Below, piece by piece: positions 35,036 through 38,258 of a stretch of DNA of 38,258 nucleotides (position 1 is the stretch's first letter; each line of letters begins with the position of its first letter). The notes beneath the pieces were generated by a model. That model was not told the DNA's origin. It searched no databases and saw nothing but the letters and a program-made list of their open reading frames with translations. The translations under genes were made by a program, and so were the position numbers. The DNA is from Acidimicrobiales bacterium (GTDB lineage Bacteria > Actinomycetota > Acidimicrobiia > Acidimicrobiales > VFJN01), in assembly GCA_030681555.1 (NCBI GenBank), contig JAUXRW010000016.1, positions 1-38,258 of the forward strand, written 5' to 3'.

Positions 35036-36517
35036 CTAGGCGGACGCAGCCGCCAGGGGCACCGGCTCGGGGTTCGAGAACACCATCGCCTCGTCCTCGA
35101 TGCCCTTCAGCTTCAGGGCGCGGTAGTCCCGCAGGTAGCTCTGGTGCACCTGCCACGGGAAGCGCGACCCCTGCTTGGGGAAGCGGTCGGCCGACCGCGT
35201 GACGTAGCCGGATGAGAGGCCGAGCAGCGGCTCGGCGGTGACCGAGGCGTCGCTGTTCTGCGGCGTGCACTGGCGCAGCCCCGTCTCCCGCATGTGGTTC
35301 AGCAGCCGGGTGACGTAGTCGCAGGTGAGGTCGCACTTCAGCGTCCACGAGGCGTTCGTGTACCCGATGGCCAAGGCCAGATTGGGCACGCCCTCGAGCA
35401 TCATCCCCTTGTAGGTGAGCTTGCTCGGCAGATCGAGGGGCTCGCCGTCGACCGATACCTCGATGCCGCCGATGAAGAGGAGCTCGATGCCCGTGGCCGT
35501 CACGACAACGTCGGCTTCCAGCTCCTGACCGGACTGCAGCTTGATGCCCTTCTCCGTGAACGTGTCGACGTGGTCGGTGACGATGTCGACCGACCCGCCG
35601 CGGATCGCCTTGAAGAGATCACCGTTCGGAACGACGCAGAGGCGCTGGTCCCACGGGTTGTACTTCGGTGTGAAGTGCGTGTCGAGGTCGTAGCCCTTGG
35701 GCAGTTGCCCCTGGATCCCTCGCCGCAACACCCACTTGACGAGCCCGGGTCGGCGCTTGCTGATGACGTACGACGCCTGGGTGCCGAGGGCCAGGATCCA
35801 CCGGATCAGCGGAGCCGACACGCGCTGCGGCAGCACCTTGCGGAGGATGTCGGCCACGGGGTTCTTCGCGGGCAGCGAGGCGATGTACGTGGGCGAGCGC
35901 TGCAGCATCGTCACGTGTCCCGCAACGGGAGCCATCGACGGCACGAGCGTGATCGCGGTGGCCCCGCTCCCGATGACGACGACGCGCTTGCCCGCGTAGT
36001 CGAGGTCGTCCGGCCACTTCTGTGGGTGGACGAGCGTGCCGAGGAACCGGTCCATGCCGGGGAAGTCCGGCAGGTAGCCCTTGTCATAGCGGTAGTAGCC
36101 GCTGCAGGAGAAGAGGAAGCCGCACGTGAGCTGCACGGTCTCGCCGGTGTCGGTGCGCTCGGCGGTGATGCGCCAGCGGGCGTCGGGCGTCGACCAGTCG
36201 GCGGCCACGATCCGGTGCCGGAAGCGGATCTTCTGGTCGATGCCGGCTTCGGCCGCAGTGTCGCGGATGTACTGGAGGATCGACGCGCCGTCGGCGATGG
36301 ACTTCTCCCCGTCCCAGGGCCGGAACGTGTAGCCGAGCGTGAACATGTCGGAGTCGGAGCGGATCCCGGGGTACCGGAACAGGTCCCAGGTGCCGCCGAT
36401 CGAGTCCCGCGCCTCGAACACCGCGTAGGTGGCCCAGGGGCACTCCGTCTGCACGTAGTGCGCGGCGCCCACACCGGAGAGGCCGGCACCGACGATCAGG
36501 ACGTCGACGTGTTCCAC
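35036..36517 (-). CDS. Flavin-containing Baeyer-Villiger-type monooxygenase (EthA-like)
   Basis: VLIVGAGLSGVGAAHYVQ, EARDSIGGTWDLFRYPGIRSDSDMFTLGY, VVVIGSGATAITLVP, VVTATG. Confidence 0.93.
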   Translation of the reverse strand: MEHVDVLIVGAGLSGVGAAHYVQTECPWATYAVFEARDSIGGTWDLFRYPGIRSDSDMFTLGYTFRPWDGEKSIADGASILQYIRDTAAEAGIDQKIRFRHRIVAADWSTPDARWRITAERTDTGETVQLTCGFLFSCSGYYRYDKGYLPDFPGMDRFLGTLVHPQKWPDDLDYAGKRVVVIGSGATAITLVPSMAPVAGHVTMLQRSPTYIASLPAKNPVADILRKVLPQRVSAPLIRWILALGTQASYVISKRRPGLVKWVLRRGIQGQLPKGYDLDTHFTPKYNPWDQRLCVVPNGDLFKAIRGGSVDIVTDHVDTFTEKGIKLQSGQELEADVVVTATGIELLFIGGIEVSVDGEPLDLPSKLTYKGMMLEGVPNLALAIGYTNASWTLKCDLTCDYVTRLLNHMRETGLRQCTPQNSDASVTAEPLLGLSSGYVTRSADRFPKQGSRFPWQVHQSYLRDYRALKLKGIEDEAMVFSNPEPVPLAAASA

Positions 36518-36530
36518 GCTGCTTATCTCC

Positions 36531-37418
36531 TCAGGCGCTGACCGCAGTGGCCAGCTTGTCGTTCAGGGTCCCAGCCTCGCCGAAGAGCTCCCGCCGCCAG
36601 GTCGTCACCAGCTCGTTCGTGTCACGGTCGTCGGGGTGGAAGTCCGGGCGGTTGTAGTCCTTCAGCTGCCGCCACAGCTCGCGCGTGAGCACGGGCGAGT
36701 GGCGGAGCTTCTTCAGGCTTCGCCGAAGGTTGCCCCGCTGATACGTCGCCCGGTCGCCGGCCAGCGAGACGAGCACCTGCACCACCATGCCGAGCACGAA
36801 CCCGAAGCGCAGGAAGTTCATCGTCCAGACGCGCATGCGCTCGCTGCCGCCCACCGCCTTGTAGACGTCGAAGGCGACGGCCTTGTGCTCCGACTCCTCG
36901 AGCGCGTGCCAGACGAAGAGGTTCCGCACCTCGTCGTGGCCGAAGAGGTTGCGGGTCTCCTCGCTGGTGAGCACCAGCTCGGCCAGCGTGGCCGTGAAGT
37001 GCTCGAGGGCCGCGGTGGCCGCCAGGTTCGACGAAGCCGGCGCGACGCGCTCGCGCAGCTCCAGGCCCCACCGGGTGATGCGCTCGAAGCGCTTGACCGG
37101 GTAGCCGAGCTCGTGCAGGCGGTCGTTGAAGGCGCGGTGCTCGCGGCCGTGCATGGCCTCCTGCCCGATGAACCCGTTCACCTGGCGCTTCAGCGCAGGA
37201 TCCGTGATCTGGTCGCGGTAGTGGCGGACCGACCGGACGAAGAAGTCCTCGCCGTCCGGGAACACGGCGGACAGCGCCGCTGCGATGTGGCTGTGCACGA
37301 GGTCGCCGTCCGCGGCGAAGTGCTTCGGGAGCTCCCGCAGGGACTCCTCGAAGGAGATGCGCCGCGTGGGAATGCTCCGCTCCGGGTTGCTCGGCTGGGC
37401 CTGGGTCTGCACGCTCAT
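36531..37418 (-). CDS. Metal-dependent hydrolase (PF10118-like)
   Basis: FIGQEAMHGREHRAFNDRL, ATAALEHFTATLAELVL, LFVWHALEESEHKAVAFDVY: conserved E/H metal ligands. Confidence 0.88.
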   Translation of the reverse strand: MSVQTQAQPSNPERSIPTRRISFEESLRELPKHFAADGDLVHSHIAAALSAVFPDGEDFFVRSVRHYRDQITDPALKRQVNGFIGQEAMHGREHRAFNDRLHELGYPVKRFERITRWGLELRERVAPASSNLAATAALEHFTATLAELVLTSEETRNLFGHDEVRNLFVWHALEESEHKAVAFDVYKAVGGSERMRVWTMNFLRFGFVLGMVVQVLVSLAGDRATYQRGNLRRSLKKLRHSPVLTRELWRQLKDYNRPDFHPDDRDTNELVTTWRRELFGEAGTLNDKLATAVSA

Positions 37419-37444
37419 CTGACCTCCCGGTCGGCACGGAGATG

Positions 37445-37493
37445 ATCGTAGACGATCTGAGTGATTTACTCAAATGCTCAGTTCTGGTACGAT
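37445..37493. promoter_or_regulatory. Divergent promoter pair sharing a TetR-type operator
   Basis: Operator TGAGT-gattt-ACTCA 37458-37472. Plus strand: TTTACT (37465-37470) -N17- TACGAT (37488-37493). Minus strand: TTGAGT (37473-37468) -N17- TACGAT (37450-37445). Confidence 0.65.
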
Positions 37494-37500
37494 GCCGCCG

Positions 37501-38121
37501 ATGGGAGCGAGGCCCGACACCGCTGCGGCCACGAAGGGCGCGCAGACCCGCCAGGCGATCCTGGACGCAGCCATCGCGCGGTTCGGTCGGGAGGGTTACC
37601 GGGCGACGTCGGTGGCCGACATCGCCCGCGACGCGGGCGTCGGCGGCACCGTCGCCTACGCGTACTTCCCGAACAAGGAGGCGCTCTTCCTCGCCGCGAT
37701 CGACGAGGACGCGAGCGGTGTGATGCACGACGGGCTGTCGAGCATGTCCACCGATCCCGGCGCCACCGACTGGCGGGAGACCCTGATCTTCACGCTGGTC
37801 GCCGCCGTCGAGGGGCACCCTCTGGCGCGGCGAGTGCTCGCCGGCCTCGAACCCGAGGTCACCGAGCGCGTGCTGGAGATCCCGGCGCTGATGGAGCTGC
37901 GCAAGGCTTGTGTCGAGCGCATCCGGACCGAGCAGGCGGCGGGCACGGTGCGCACGGACATCGACGCCGTCGCGATCGGCAACGGCGTGGTGTCGATCCT
38001 GCTCTCGCTGCTGATGTCGGTCGTGCAGGTCGGCAGCGGCGCAGCCGTCACGTACGGGTCGGATGTGGCCGCGGTCTTCGCCGCCGCCCTCGATCCCGTG
38101 CCGACGTCCAAGCGTCGCTGA
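37501..38121 (+). CDS. TetR/AcrR family transcriptional regulator
   Basis: RQAILDAAIARFGREGYRATSVADIARDAGVGGTVAYAYFPNKEALFLAAI; ATG 37501 favoured over 37492/37474 because of -10 position. Confidence 0.93.
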   Translation: MGARPDTAAATKGAQTRQAILDAAIARFGREGYRATSVADIARDAGVGGTVAYAYFPNKEALFLAAIDEDASGVMHDGLSSMSTDPGATDWRETLIFTLVAAVEGHPLARRVLAGLEPEVTERVLEIPALMELRKACVERIRTEQAAGTVRTDIDAVAIGNGVVSILLSLLMSVVQVGSGAAVTYGSDVAAVFAAALDPVPTSKRR

Positions 38122-38258
38122 GGCCGCAGAGGGGCGCCCCGGGCGCGACCCCAGCCGGATCGCGAGAGCCGTGCACGAATGATCCCGATGACCTATTCAC
38201 CGTCGCTGCGGTTCGGTCGATAGTCACCTCATCAACCAACCGCACCCGGGTCCCCGGG

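Noticed and set aside
38122-38258. ORF 38048..38245 on minus strand and possible gene start at window end
   Set aside because: Overlaps the TetR C-terminus and has no homology signal; the window ends before any downstream gene can be judged.

Overview
High-GC window (codon usage and gene families suggest an Actinomycetota/Acidimicrobiia-like chromosome; inference) with about 35 protein genes. I saw no rRNA, tRNA, CRISPR array or intact mobile element. Most genes are ordinary: DDAH-like amidinohydrolase, GH3, HAD, PAP2, DAG kinase, PIG-L deacetylase, STPK, BrkB/YihY, GCS2, SDR, CDF, EthA-like BVMO, TetR. The most interesting region is ~20.8-30.6 kb. There a tightly overlapping minus-strand operon (receiver/LuxR-like/class III cyclase fusion -> ABC ATPase -> NarL-type histidine kinase -> FtsX-type permease) is divergent from a translationally coupled pair: a cyclic-nucleotide-binding (CNB) protein with an unrecognised N-terminal domain, and a PhnP/RNase Z-like MBL hydrolase. 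This reads as a candidate self-contained cyclic-nucleotide write/read/erase module wired to a two-component system and an ABC transporter. Other points: a broken csoR with a CsoR-like operator beside a decayed metal P-type ATPase; an FAD-enzyme/ANTAR remnant; an FtsX C-terminal remnant; repeated single-base frameshifts all of the same sign (possible systematic homopolymer undercalling); a symmetric divergent promoter/operator upstream of a TetR gene; and two sigmaB/sigmaF-like promoters. All calls come from reading the sequence and the supplied ORF track; no database search was run.
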